64,000 bases of DNA from Oceanobacillus neutriphilus (GCF_014645515.1 NZ_BMLW01000018.1:1-64000); one strand, 5' to 3'. Counted from the first letter of the stretch, positions 7,912 through 16,595 are shown. The notes: generated from the sequence alone by a model not told the origin. Program-made: numbers and translations.

Positions 7912-8124
7912 CATTAAAGCACATATATTCATGCACTGTCAATCGGCATATATACCTTAGCAACTGCCGTTTATCCCCAATTACATGGTCATAATATATG
8001 TTTAACAGCGATGATACTCGGATTATATTATGCATTAATCAAATTCATTATGAAAACAAAAATAGGCAATAATAATTTAATTTATAGTAATTCAGCTTTA
8101 TAAAAGTCCTGTTTCAGAAAATAA

Positions 8125-8160
8125 GAGCCTGGTTTGAACAGTTTTATTCAAAACAGGCTC
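8125..8160 (-). terminator. Terminator after the SMR exporter genes
   Basis: Arms GAGCCTG-GTTTGAA and TTCAAAAC-AGGCTC form a hairpin with an eight-base loop. On the minus strand it is followed by TTATTTTCT. It lies about 70 bases after the stop of the second SMR gene. The rest of 7912-8230 holds no intact gene; a plus-strand frame there (about 7937-8102) looks membrane-like but has no start. Confidence 0.75.
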
Positions 8161-8231
8161 ACAAAATTATAATTCCGGCTTTTTTCTACCTAAATCCTCA
8201 AAAACAATCATTTATTTATATTTCTCATAAG

Positions 8232-8546
8232 TTATGAGATAAGTTTAAGCCCAATCACCGAGCATAAAACCATTGTTATAAAAACGATCCTCTTCCAGTC
8301 CTTTGATTCGCCATAAAATATCATGCCAATTAGTGCCCCGCCGACTACACCAATCCCTGTCCAAATGGCATAGCCAGTTCCCATAGGAATGAATTGCAAT
8401 GAATAACTGAGTAAAGCAAGACTGGAACCAAATCCTAAAATGAGTAAAATAACGGTTTGCAAATTCCGCTTTACAGAAAGCTGATTAATCATTGCAACGC
8501 CAAATGTCTCCAGTAATCCCGCTATAATTAAAGTAAACCAGGCCAT
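8232..8546 (-). CDS. SMR-family exporter subunit, paired guanidinium-type (YkkD-like)
   Basis: A 104-residue small multidrug resistance protein with four membrane helices and the essential membrane-embedded Glu at residue 13 in GLLETFG. It matches the second partner of the paired Bacillus YkkC/YkkD transporters. Paired SMR proteins of this subtype work as heterodimers that export guanidinium in exchange for protons. Its ATG overlaps the TGA of the partner gene (TGATG at 8544-8548), so the two are translationally coupled in equal amounts. The guanidine-I riboswitch upstream of the partner supports guanidinium export rather than drug efflux. Confidence 0.88.
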   Translation of the reverse strand: MAWFTLIIAGLLETFGVAMINQLSVKRNLQTVILLILGFGSSLALLSYSLQFIPMGTGYAIWTGIGVVGGALIGMIFYGESKDWKRIVFITMVLCSVIGLKLIS

Positions 8547-8887
8547 CAGGATTCAGCTCCTTTCTTTTCCTTATCAGGCGTAACTAATTTCAGCCCCATA
8601 ACTCCAGATAATAGCACTGCTATTAAAAGAATTTTCATCCATTGGAATGCTTCTCCAAAGAAAAGAATCCCCGCAATCACAGTACCTGCTGTTCCTAAGC
8701 CTACAAAAACAGCATAAACCGTTCCAGCCGGAAGTACCTGTGCTGCTGTAATCATTAGATAATTACTGACGATAATAGCAATAACTGTTCCAGTCCAGGT
8801 CCAAAAATCATAAGAATGGGTCAATCCAATCACCCAAAAAATCTCCAAAAAAGCTGCAATAAACACTTTAATCCAGTTTCGACTCAA
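8546..8887 (-). CDS. SMR-family exporter subunit, paired guanidinium-type (YkkC-like)
   Basis: A 113-residue partner SMR protein with four helices and the conserved Glu at residue 15 (AAFLEIFW). The motifs GTVYAVFVGLGTAGTV and GVMGLKLVT are typical of the YkkC/SugE side of the family. I place the start at TTG (8885-8887) because GGAGG lies eight bases upstream. A longer reading from 8992 would run through the riboswitch terminator and is not credible. The short basic tail is typical. It is the first gene after a guanidine-I riboswitch and is coupled to the second SMR gene. Confidence 0.88.
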   Translation of the reverse strand: MSRNWIKVFIAAFLEIFWVIGLTHSYDFWTWTGTVIAIIVSNYLMITAAQVLPAGTVYAVFVGLGTAGTVIAGILFFGEAFQWMKILLIAVLLSGVMGLKLVTPDKEKKGAES

Positions 8888-8934
8888 CGAAAACACCTCC
8901 AATTTTATTCTTGCCAAAAAAAGAAAAAACAAAA

Positions 8935-8974
8935 AGCCCGGAGAGATAACTGTAGATACAGTTTCTCCCGGGCT
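8935..8974 (-). terminator. Riboswitch-controlled intrinsic terminator
   Basis: Long arms AGCCCGGGAGA.../...TCTCTCCGGGCT are followed on the minus strand by TTTTTGTTTTTTC. The 5' arm overlaps the 3' side of the guanidine aptamer, so aptamer folding with ligand competes with terminator formation. Confidence 0.9.
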
Positions 8975-9055
8975 TTTATCCCTCCGTGACACAGTATTTC
9001 ACTGTGAGTTTTCTCTCGGTCCAGGCCAATATTAGCATTGCGGAACCCTAGAAAA
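8964..9055 (-). ncRNA. Guanidine-I (ykkC) riboswitch
   Basis: On the minus strand the conserved ykkC core elements appear in order: CTAGGGTTCCGCA, then GGACCGAGAGAAAAC, then a small hairpin, then ACGGAGGGATAAAAGCCCGG. These are hallmark segments of the guanidine-I class, which turns expression on when guanidinium binds. The 3' part of the aptamer is shared with the terminator at 8935-8974, giving a transcriptional switch. It sits directly in front of the SMR exporter pair, the most common gene context for this class. Confidence 0.95.
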
Positions 9056-9329
9056 CATTTGCTTTACTCTATTCCTTTAATTTCTTATCATTATACACAA
9101 ATTTTAAAATGATTCAAGCTTACCGATCTCTAACAAAATATAAAGAATGGTGGGACATAACAGGCTATATTACTTGTGCATGTTACACATATCCGCAATA
9201 ATGTTGATAATATAATTAATAATCGCCAGGACTTTTTCGCATTCAAATATTTTACCCCAAAATCGTATCCTTTTCTCCTTGTTTTTCGTTAAAGGAAGTG
9301 AAAGGAGTGCTTAAAAAGGAGTGTAAATC

Positions 9330-9989
9330 ATGAATCAAAAGTTTAATAAAGTTTGGGAAGACTATTCTTCTTCAACGTGGAAGGCTTGTCTGCATTTTAC
9401 CAATAATCCCCATGATGCAGAGGATCTTATGCAGACAACCTGGATAAAAGCCTACATAGGTTGGCGAAAGAAACCTAAATCACTGTCAAAGGCATATTTT
9501 ACCGCCATTGCAAAAAATACATGGATTGATGAGATCCGCAAACGAAAACTGCCAACTGTTCCATACGAAGATAACTGTCAGCAGTTCGGCAGTTCGACTG
9601 AGTTAATGACTTCTTTAAATTTCACACATGTTTTAAATACACTTGTCACCAGACTAACCATAAACCAGCAAATACTATTTCTTTTATCTGATGTATGCAG
9701 ATGCAGTCTGAAAGAAATAGCATTTTTGACGAATATGCGTGTTGGAGCTGTGAAGGCAGCTCTTTTCCGGGCAAGACAAAAGGTAATAAATGAAGTTCGC
9801 GACAATATAGAAGAGGCACACTCTTTAGATGAAGAAGAAGCACTTCGGGTACAGCTATATAGTCAAGCACTGCAGAATGAGGACATACAGCTGATTGCCA
9901 GTCTTCTTACTGACAATGTAAGTATTCCAGCGTTATATGTTCAACAGCAGCAAGGCAATTCTTCAATAGATTGTAAAATGGCGGCTTAA
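9330..9989 (+). CDS. ECF-type RNA polymerase sigma factor
   Basis: A 219-residue sigma-70 family protein of the extracytoplasmic function group. Region 2 spans about residues 5-75 with the DAEDLMQTTWIKAY stretch. Region 4 spans about 105-160 with a helix-turn-helix (LKEIAFLTNMRVGAVKAALF). After region 4 is a 55-residue extension (DIQLIASLLTDNVSIPAL) that looks like the beginning of the SnoaL-like domain found in some ECF groups, but is too short to be the full domain. No anti-sigma gene is adjacent, consistent with such groups. AAGGAG lies upstream of the ATG. The following epimerase gene starts 64 bases downstream and may be co-transcribed. Confidence 0.85.
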   Translation: MNQKFNKVWEDYSSSTWKACLHFTNNPHDAEDLMQTTWIKAYIGWRKKPKSLSKAYFTAIAKNTWIDEIRKRKLPTVPYEDNCQQFGSSTELMTSLNFTHVLNTLVTRLTINQQILFLLSDVCRCSLKEIAFLTNMRVGAVKAALFRARQKVINEVRDNIEEAHSLDEEEALRVQLYSQALQNEDIQLIASLLTDNVSIPALYVQQQQGNSSIDCKMAA

Positions 9990-10053
9990 GTACTTTATAC
10001 CGTCAAGAGAAGTATCGGGTTACAGACTTTACCTTTAGGGAGGAATTAGACTA

Positions 10054-11010
10054 ATGAAAGTTCTATTGCTGGGCGGCACATTATTTTTAGGGAAACATAT
10101 CGCAGAACAGGCTTTGAATAAGGGAATGGAAATCACATTATTCAATAGAGGAAAAACAAACCCGGAATTTCTGAAGGAAACAGCTGGTGTCACACATATC
10201 GTTGGCAATCGCAGTACAGATGATATTGAAAAGCTTACGGGTTACTGGGATGCAGTGATTGATCCAGGTACTAATCCAAATGATGTACAGCGCTCGATAA
10301 ATCAATTAAAGAATCGTTGCAATACTTATATTTACATCTCCAGTATTAGCGCATATAGGCATCTAAATAAAGGACCTGTACTCGAATCGAATACGTTACA
10401 CGAACTGGATAAAGATGACTACGCCAGCAATAAGGCTACTTGCGAGGTCATTGTAAACAGTGATTTTTATAATAACTCACTTACTATCCGTCCAGGTCTT
10501 ATTGTTGGACCAGATGACCCGACAGACCGCTTCACCTATTGGCCCTGGAGAATGCATCAGGGCGGAAGAATTCTCGTTCCAAATGTGAATGATAATAAAA
10601 AGATTCAGTTTATTGATGTGCGTGATTTAGCATCATGGATTGTTAAAGCTATTGAACAGGGTGTAAAAGGAACATTTAATACAGCTGGTCCAAAAGAGAA
10701 ATTGGGATTTAAAGACTTTATGTTAACTTGCCAAAAACTAGTTTCACCAGAAAATACAGAGCTTTGTTGGGTGGAGGAATCTATTTTACAAGAAAATCAA
10801 ATTCAGCCTTGGATAGAGCTTCCTTTTTGGCTTCCTGACTCCTTAAATATGAATGGAGTTTACGTGACCGGAAAGGACAGTGGAAAGCAGGGCTTGAAAG
10901 CGAGAAAGAGAAACGTGTGCTGGAAAAAGCGGGAAATAGTGCTATTTGACTTTAATGAAGCATCCTTTATAAATCCAGCTGTTGTATTAAATGAAAAGAA
11001 CCCATTTTGA
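10054..11010 (+). CDS. NAD-dependent epimerase/dehydratase, C-terminus altered by frameshift
   Basis: An extended SDR-type protein with an N-terminal Rossmann fold (MKVLLLGGTLFLGKHIAEQA) and FNRGKTNPE, typical of bacterial NAD-dependent epimerase/dehydratase or reductase-like proteins. The protein is normal to about GVYVTGKDSGK (residue 275). After that the frame becomes lysine- and arginine-rich. A shifted frame continues as LESEKEKRVLEKAGNSAI and stops at 10947-10949, which looks like the true family C-terminus. A small deletion with frameshift is the likely cause, adding about 20 foreign residues so that the present stop falls inside the terminator stem. AGGGAGG precedes the ATG. Activity may be retained because the Rossmann core is intact. 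Confidence 0.75.
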   Translation: MKVLLLGGTLFLGKHIAEQALNKGMEITLFNRGKTNPEFLKETAGVTHIVGNRSTDDIEKLTGYWDAVIDPGTNPNDVQRSINQLKNRCNTYIYISSISAYRHLNKGPVLESNTLHELDKDDYASNKATCEVIVNSDFYNNSLTIRPGLIVGPDDPTDRFTYWPWRMHQGGRILVPNVNDNKKIQFIDVRDLASWIVKAIEQGVKGTFNTAGPKEKLGFKDFMLTCQKLVSPENTELCWVEESILQENQIQPWIELPFWLPDSLNMNGVYVTGKDSGKQGLKARKRNVCWKKREIVLFDFNEASFINPAVVLNEKNPF

Positions 11011-11036
11011 AAAAGCCTGCTCAAAGTGGGTTCTTT
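10995..11036 (+). terminator. Intrinsic terminator overlapping the epimerase stop codon
   Basis: Arms of 16 bases (AAAGAACCCATTTTGA and TCAAAGTGGGTTCTTT) pair with one G-T wobble around a ten-base loop, followed by ATTT. The TGA of the shifted epimerase frame is within the 5' arm. Confidence 0.75.
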
Positions 11037-11049
11037 ATTTGTTAAAAAT

Positions 11050-11145
11050 TTATTCTGGTAAGTTCAGTTGCCAGGATACACCAAATCGGTCATTCAACCA
11101 ACCGAATTTTTTACTGAATCCATAGTTATCCATAGGCATGAGTGC
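11050..11145 (-). pseudogene. C-terminal remnant of a VOC-family (PhnB-like) protein
   Basis: The minus strand encodes ALMPMDNYGFSKKFGW then LNDRFGVSWQLNLPE and a TAA stop at 11050-11052. This is the conserved C-terminal end of PhnB/VOC (glyoxalase-fold) proteins. The rest of the gene, normally over 100 residues, is missing, and a hairpin of the neighbouring gene replaces it. It is a non-functional relic. Confidence 0.65.
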
Positions 11146-11191
11146 CATCCGACATTTCAGATGGCATTCTCCTTGTTATTGATTATACAGG

Positions 11192-11686
11192 TTACGGATG
11201 TATAAAAACCGGCGTTCCAATTGGAATAATCCCCGCCAATTCCTCCACATCCTGATTGTACATTCGTATACAACCATGCGATACGGCTTTGCCAATCGAA
11301 CTCGGATCATTCGTTCCATGAATCCCGTAGTGTTCCTTTGACAGACTCATCCACATTGTACCGAATGGACCGCCTGGATTGGGCGCTTTATTAATCACGA
11401 TATAATTCCCTACCGGTGTACCATGCAGCATTCTTCCCACTGCAATTGGATATTGCTTTTGCTGTACGCCGTCCTTTAATAAAGTCAGCTTCCGATTATT
11501 GACAGATATATCGATCTGATATGGAAGTGTATTGGCAGAAGAAAAGCCTGGTATGATTATAGACTGTCCCGAATAAATGACATTTGGATTTAAGGTCGGA
11601 TTAGCGTTTATGATCGTCTGTATTGGTATACGATAATCCCTTGCTATTTGATGGAGTGTCTCCCCTGGTTTAACTATATGAATCAT
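11192..11686 (-). CDS. L,D-transpeptidase with LysM domain (YkuD-like)
   Basis: A 164-residue cell-wall enzyme, the same length as Bacillus YkuD. An N-terminal LysM peptidoglycan-binding domain (residues about 1-46, [16 protein letters not shown]) precedes a YkuD catalytic domain with YGIHGTND and the active-site motif SHGCIRMYN (catalytic Cys about residue 142). It forms or edits 3-3 cross-links in peptidoglycan and is associated with the spore coat/cortex in Bacillus. No signal peptide is present, as in YkuD. I chose the ATG at 11686 because GAGGTG lies eight bases upstream; an in-frame GTG at 11701 would add five residues. Confidence 0.92.
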   Translation of the reverse strand: MIHIVKPGETLHQIARDYRIPIQTIINANPTLNPNVIYSGQSIIIPGFSSANTLPYQIDISVNNRKLTLLKDGVQQKQYPIAVGRMLHGTPVGNYIVINKAPNPGGPFGTMWMSLSKEHYGIHGTNDPSSIGKAVSHGCIRMYNQDVEELAGIIPIGTPVFIHP

Positions 11687-11737
11687 ATCCAAGCACCTCA
11701 CATATTTCTATCGTTATTGCACATCCGTATGCTTACT

Positions 11738-13615
11738 TCAACAAAATTTGTCCCGGTAATTTGCTAAAGCAAGCAGCGGAAACAGATATTCATAGCTATG
11801 ATAATGTATATAAAATCCTCCTGCCAGCCCCTGCCCTTTCGGATAGGCTGTCGTACAATCATCTTTCTCCGATGACTCAAGTAAATACGAAATCCCCCGC
11901 TCAATCTCAGGTGTTGCCTTTTCCTCTGCAGCAATCAAGGTGTCTATTGCCCAGGCTGTATGAGTACGCGTACTCATCTTTAGCGGAACATACTTTTTCT
12001 CTATATCACTTTTACAGGATTCTCCCCAGCCGCCATCCTGATTTTGAATGGCATACAACCATTTAATTGCTTTTTGAATCTGCGGATGATCACTGCGTGT
12101 TTTAACCGCTGCTAATCCCGTAATCGCTGCCCAAGTTCCGTATATATAGCAAATTCCCCATCTCCCATACCAGGACCCATCCTTTTCCTGATTATGCAGA
12201 AGCCATTTTACTCCACGTTTAATAAGGGGGTGATTCGTATCTGTGCGGGTATCATTCCCAAAGAACTCCAATGTTCTCCCTGTCAAATCCGCTGTTGAAG
12301 GGTCCAACAGCATCGATCCTCCTCCTTCAATCGGCAGCCAGGAAAGCAATGTATTATCCACATTTTTCTCAAAGGCAGGCCAGCCCCCATCATCATTCTG
12401 CATAGAAACAGCCCATTGAATTCCGCGATCCCAGGCTTGGCGATAAATTGTATCTTCACGGGAGAGGGAGCGGATAGATCTCAACGAAGCTGTTGTATCA
12501 TCCAAATCGGGATTAATCGTATTGATATTGGAAAACCCCCACCCGCCAGGTATCACATCTTGGTTATGAATGGCCCAATCACCATATTCCATTTGCTGTC
12601 TCTTCAGTAAATATTGGTTGGCTTTGTCAATTACCGTTGTGATCGGAGATACTCCAGCCTTTTGCAAAGCATGACTAATCAAAGCAGTATTCCAGACGTT
12701 TGCGGTCGTATACTGCATATGCGTTTGTTTTCCAATGTTGGTTTTAAACCCCTTTAGGCCCTCTACAGCCTTGATAATAATAGAATCCTGTTTTGAATAG
12801 CCCCTGGCCATCAAAGCAAATATCATCAAAAATGTCGAACTGAAATAACTGTAAAACGTGCCGTCTGACTCCGTCCGGTTTAGCATATACTCCTCCGCGC
12901 GCTGCAGGGCTAATTCATGAAGGTCTTCCGGCAGCCCTATCAGACTCCCAATCCCCCGTTGAAAAGGTGTATCAAAGGGGCGCCAGCTGTTTAGCTCCGT
13001 TTCCCAATCGCCATCATCTCCCCGCTGTAAAAATAAATCAGACAAATCGGGTGAGCGTTTGGTTTTCCGGCTGAATTTATAATCTGCTGTGATTAGTATA
13101 GGAATTAAATTTGACCGTGCGTATAAGGATAAGTCAAATATATTAAGTGGAAACGACACTGGAAAAAGAATGAATTGAACTGGAACAGGAAGATAACGCG
13201 GCCATTTGTACTGCCCTGTCAGAGCTAGCATGACTTTTGCAAACATATTGATTTCTTTTAAACCGCCATGCTGCTGGATAAACCTTGTAGCTAAACGTAT
13301 CTCCCGGTCCTCCTTTTTTTTGCGGCCGGAGTAAAGGAGTGCATAACAGGCCTCCACTGTTGCCGTGAGATTCCCACCCGCTTCATCGTGAAATATTTTC
13401 CAGGCTCCATTTTTACCTTGTTTACGAAGGATTCTGCTTACCAGTGCATCAATTAAATCCTCCTCATCCATTTCCAATGTACGTAAAAGGATAATCATAT
13501 AACAGTCTGTTGAAATTCCGGTTTCAAAAGGATATGACCAGGATCCATCAAGCTTCTGTTCCCCTGTAAGCCTATCAACCAGTTGATTTATTTCTGCATC
13601 CACCTTTTCTTTCAT
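11738..13615 (-). CDS. sqhC: Squalene-hopene cyclase / sporulenol synthase
   Basis: A 625-residue class II triterpene cyclase. Several QW-type repeats are visible (QNDDGGWPAFE, NQEKDGSWYGRWG, QNQDGGWGE), together with the protonating DxDD motif as PDLDDTTAS near residue 370. Length and organisation fit both bacterial squalene-hopene cyclases and the Bacillus sporulenol synthase SqhC, which cyclises tetraprenyl-beta-curcumene; the sequence alone does not settle the substrate. The enzyme is a monotopic membrane protein. AGAGAGG precedes the ATG. It is divergent from a DUF2515 gene. The mevalonate operon at 60-64 kb could provide isoprenoid precursors, but no squalene synthase is visible here. 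Confidence 0.9.
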   Translation of the reverse strand: MKEKVDAEINQLVDRLTGEQKLDGSWSYPFETGISTDCYMIILLRTLEMDEEDLIDALVSRILRKQGKNGAWKIFHDEAGGNLTATVEACYALLYSGRKKKEDREIRLATRFIQQHGGLKEINMFAKVMLALTGQYKWPRYLPVPVQFILFPVSFPLNIFDLSLYARSNLIPILITADYKFSRKTKRSPDLSDLFLQRGDDGDWETELNSWRPFDTPFQRGIGSLIGLPEDLHELALQRAEEYMLNRTESDGTFYSYFSSTFLMIFALMARGYSKQDSIIIKAVEGLKGFKTNIGKQTHMQYTTANVWNTALISHALQKAGVSPITTVIDKANQYLLKRQQMEYGDWAIHNQDVIPGGWGFSNINTINPDLDDTTASLRSIRSLSREDTIYRQAWDRGIQWAVSMQNDDGGWPAFEKNVDNTLLSWLPIEGGGSMLLDPSTADLTGRTLEFFGNDTRTDTNHPLIKRGVKWLLHNQEKDGSWYGRWGICYIYGTWAAITGLAAVKTRSDHPQIQKAIKWLYAIQNQDGGWGESCKSDIEKKYVPLKMSTRTHTAWAIDTLIAAEEKATPEIERGISYLLESSEKDDCTTAYPKGQGLAGGFYIHYHSYEYLFPLLALANYRDKFC

Positions 13616-13698
13616 AAAAAAACCTCTCTTATAGGAACTATTTTTTTATACATATGCCACACGATGAGAGCATATTCCTTAGGTAAGGAGGCGACTGG

Positions 13699-14865
13699 AT
13701 GACGATTGGCTGTTTCAAAAAGAAGAAAGTGTACGAAAAGTCACTTCTTGATATAAAAAAGGAATTGAAAATTAAAAGGAAGCAAAAAGCAAACGGCCTA
13801 TCCTTATACATGCTGCCAAAAAGAGAAAGGATGTTAATTCACAGCATCCATCAAACAACAAATAAGCGGAATAAAAACAATGTTACCCGGACACAGGCTT
13901 ACTACGATTTTTATATACAGCATCCTGAAATCCACTGGGCTTTATTAGGACATATGGTATCGCGGAACGGCGGCTGGAATATGACTGATTTAAAAGGTGA
14001 CCTCCTATCGCGTTTGTTATCTGAAAAAGAACAAAATAACTTCTATTTATTTTTAGAGCGGGGCAATTGGTTAATATTTCAGGATGTTTACCCGCAATTA
14101 TTACTATACGAGCAAAGCTTGAAAATAAATAGGAGCCTTTTTCACCTTCTTCCATTCCTGAACGTCTCTATCTTTATGGAAGTGGTATGGCAGCATTTCT
14201 GGGAGTATAACGATCGCTATCTTTTATCCATCGCAACCATTATTAACGAGCAAAGCTATTTGGAAAAAAAGGTGGTTCATCACCCCCATTATAAAGAAAC
14301 TGTCTTAGATACATTAGGCTTTAAGCTGTATGATTTTCTGCGTTTTAATCATATCATTTTCCCGTTTTATAACTCTGAAAAACTCAAGAAGAAGCCTGCA
14401 TTAATTGGCGATACACTGCACCATTTCGGTTCCCTCCATGAACGGATTATGCTGGGGAAGCGTTTATATTCCATCCTTTTTCAACAAGCGGATGTCTTAC
14501 AGAATGTTTTGAGATGGACCGAGAAGCATCCTCATACAGGTTCCAGAGCAGATTATTGGGAGGATCTGTTTCATTCTGTAAATGAATCCGCTCCTGGTGC
14601 GATATATCAGCGAAGGACAAAGCATTGTAAACGTAAAAAAGGAATGCCCCGAATCTATAGTCCTCCACTGAAATACGCATGGAAAAACGTAGACCACTCA
14701 CCGGCTGAAAAAGGAGACTGGTTTGATGATTTAACTATTATTGATTATTTAATAGAGGAAGAAAAAAATACAGGTGGGGAAATTCATGAAAAATACTGCA
14801 AAGCAATGGAAAAAATCGAGCTTGCCATCATTGCAAAAAAAGCAATCTTCCTCAGAGAGGAATAA
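13699..14865 (+). CDS. DUF2515-family protein (YppC-like)
   Basis: A 388-residue protein resembling Bacillus YppC and other DUF2515 members. Recognisable stretches are NVTRTQAYYDFYIQHPEIHWALLGHMVSRNGGWNMTDLKG (residues about 54-95) and LERGNWLIFQDVYPQLLLYE. It is rich in aromatic and basic residues, with no signal peptide or clear membrane helix. AAGGAGG lies eight bases upstream. Its 3' end overlaps the next gene by about 80 bases, so the two are probably translationally coupled. Function is unknown; divergent orientation from the triterpene cyclase suggests shared timing, perhaps in sporulation, but that is inference. Confidence 0.8.
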   Translation: MTIGCFKKKKVYEKSLLDIKKELKIKRKQKANGLSLYMLPKRERMLIHSIHQTTNKRNKNNVTRTQAYYDFYIQHPEIHWALLGHMVSRNGGWNMTDLKGDLLSRLLSEKEQNNFYLFLERGNWLIFQDVYPQLLLYEQSLKINRSLFHLLPFLNVSIFMEVVWQHFWEYNDRYLLSIATIINEQSYLEKKVVHHPHYKETVLDTLGFKLYDFLRFNHIIFPFYNSEKLKKKPALIGDTLHHFGSLHERIMLGKRLYSILFQQADVLQNVLRWTEKHPHTGSRADYWEDLFHSVNESAPGAIYQRRTKHCKRKKGMPRIYSPPLKYAWKNVDHSPAEKGDWFDDLTIIDYLIEEEKNTGGEIHEKYCKAMEKIELAIIAKKAIFLREE

Positions 14866-15244
14866 AGAACAGCAGGCATATATCATAGCAGCTCTCCTTT
14901 CTTCTATCATTGGGAGCTATCTGGATTTATTTTTTGTCGGGATCGGCATGTATCATTTTCCAATGAGACTTTTTCCGGATATATTTACGGTTAATATCGC
15001 ATTTACACTGCTCCTTCTTCCTGTCTCCGTCATTCTATTTTTGTATGTGGCCAATCGGCTGCGGTTTCTTTCACGATGCATTATGATTCTTGGTATCGGT
15101 ATGGCTGCCCTTTTTATCGAAAGCGCCTCGGAACAGCTGGGATGGTTTGTCCATCATACCGATTGGAACCATGCTTATTCTTTTTTTGGATATATGTTGT
15201 TTTTCATGATTGTTTGGAGAGTTTTCCGCTTTTTTTCAAGCTAA
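14786..15244 (+). CDS. CBO0543-family membrane protein
   Basis: A 152-residue membrane protein. After a basic N-terminal 30 residues come four helices, with the conserved-looking segments GSYLDLFFVGIGMYHFP and IFTVNIAFTLLLLPVSVI that mark the CBO0543 family. I chose the ATG at 14786 because AGGTGG is about eight bases upstream; an in-frame GTG four codons earlier is inside that site. It overlaps the end of the DUF2515 gene. Members are common in spore-forming Bacillaceae and have no assigned function. Confidence 0.7.
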   Translation: MKNTAKQWKKSSLPSLQKKQSSSERNKEQQAYIIAALLSSIIGSYLDLFFVGIGMYHFPMRLFPDIFTVNIAFTLLLLPVSVILFLYVANRLRFLSRCIMILGIGMAALFIESASEQLGWFVHHTDWNHAYSFFGYMLFFMIVWRVFRFFSS

Positions 15245-15305
15245 AATCCGAAAAGCTGGTCTTTACCCTCTCCCATTATCATAGACATGTTGAAGAGGTG
15301 GCGTG

Positions 15306-16349
15306 ATGAGAAATCGAAAAACTTCTATATTACTGTTAGCTGCGACGTATGTTGGAACGGTTATTGGGGCCGGCTTTTCTTCCGGAAAAGAAATTGTTAC
15401 ATTTTTCAGTGGCTATGGAGCTTTTGGAACCATTGGCATTGCAATTAGCGGACTGTTATTTATTCTGATTGGAACCAAAATAATGATTATATCTGCCCGA
15501 ATCGGAGCTTATTCTTATCAGGAGTTAAATGAATATCTATTCGGCAAAAGCATTGCCAGAGTGGTTAATATTTTTATCTTCGTAGTCGTTATTGGTGTCA
15601 CTTCCGTTATGCTTTCCGGAGCGGGAGCTGTGTTTCATGAACAGCTTGGTCTTCCATTTCAAATGGGCGTTATCATTACACTTATTCTCTCTTATATCGT
15701 TGTAATGAAAGGATTAAATGGATTATTTGCGATCAACTCATACATTGTGCCATTAATGATCCTGTTCAGTCTATTTATAGCGGCTTCCATTGCGGGCGGG
15801 CATCCACATCTGCTGGCAGAAAAGCTGATTCCTTTTCAATTATCGGACAACCTTGCCTGGGCAGGGTCGCCTTTTGCATATGCTGCATTTAATCTGATGA
15901 CAGCACAGGTTGTCCTTGTACCGCTGGGGAAGGAGATTCAGGATGAACATATCTTGAAGTGGGGCGGCTTTTTAGGAGGACTGGCTTTATTTTTTATTCT
16001 GTTAACAATTCACTTTTCATTATCAGTCTTTCCAGAAACATTTCTTTATGAAATTCCAATGGCCGAGATTGTCCGATATTTTGGAACCTTTATTCACGTC
16101 CTGTTCTTAGTCGTTATTTACGGGGAGATTTTCAATACGGTTGTTGGAAATGTGTTTGGAATAACACGTCAGCTCCAGTCGGCATTCCATCTTCGTTATC
16201 AGCATGCTGTCTTGATCATTCTGTTTGTTATCTTTTTAATCAGTCAGGTGGGGTATGGTAAATTACTGTCGGTATTGTATCCTTTATTTGGTTATTTGGG
16301 ACTATTCTTTCTGTTGTGGTTATTGATTAGAAAATTGCCTGGAAAGTAA
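15306..16349 (+). CDS. YkvI-family membrane transporter-like protein
   Basis: A 347-residue polytopic membrane protein with about ten helices. The N-terminus TYVGTVIGAGFSSGKEIVTF is the signature of YkvI-like proteins, which belong to the APC/LeuT-fold transporter superfamily. The broken-helix motif GTVIGAGFSSG suggests a substrate- and ion-binding site. AGAGGTGG lies five bases upstream of the ATG; a GTG codon just before it is less likely. It follows the CBO0543-type gene by 60 bases and is probably in the same transcript. The substrate is unknown. Confidence 0.8.
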   Translation: MRNRKTSILLLAATYVGTVIGAGFSSGKEIVTFFSGYGAFGTIGIAISGLLFILIGTKIMIISARIGAYSYQELNEYLFGKSIARVVNIFIFVVVIGVTSVMLSGAGAVFHEQLGLPFQMGVIITLILSYIVVMKGLNGLFAINSYIVPLMILFSLFIAASIAGGHPHLLAEKLIPFQLSDNLAWAGSPFAYAAFNLMTAQVVLVPLGKEIQDEHILKWGGFLGGLALFFILLTIHFSLSVFPETFLYEIPMAEIVRYFGTFIHVLFLVVIYGEIFNTVVGNVFGITRQLQSAFHLRYQHAVLIILFVIFLISQVGYGKLLSVLYPLFGYLGLFFLLWLLIRKLPGK

Positions 16350-16562
16350 GAGGTGGAGGTGCAAAATAAATTCTTTTACTTGAAACAAACTAATAGGTAT
16401 ATCAGTTTATCTTTAATAAGAATTCGCTTTTTATTTTAAATAAGGACGGTGGATGATTTAATAAAATACAAGCAGGATAATGAAGAAAATGTTCCCCCCT
16501 GGAATAGGAAGGTATAGATACTACTCTCAGGTGCAAAAGTTGAGTTAAATAATAAAAGATGG

Positions 16563-16595
16563 CCAAACAACAGCAAATACCTCGCTATTGTTTGG
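16563..16595. terminator. Candidate hairpin after the YkvI gene
   Basis: Arms CCAAACAA/TTGTTTGG are exact around a 17-base loop. A T-rich stretch (ATCTTTTATTATTT) follows on the minus strand and only TTTCA on the plus strand. It may act in either direction but is weak. Confidence 0.4.

Noticed and set aside
7937..8102. Plus-strand coding-like frame with IYTLATAVYPQL and MILGLYYALIKFI
   Set aside because: Hydrophobic and protein-like but lacks a start and ribosome-binding site; could be a decayed transporter end, too weak to list.
8546..8992. 148-residue version of the first SMR gene
   Set aside because: Its first 35 codons run through the riboswitch terminator and have no ribosome-binding site; the TTG at 8887 has GGAGG and gives a normal SMR length.
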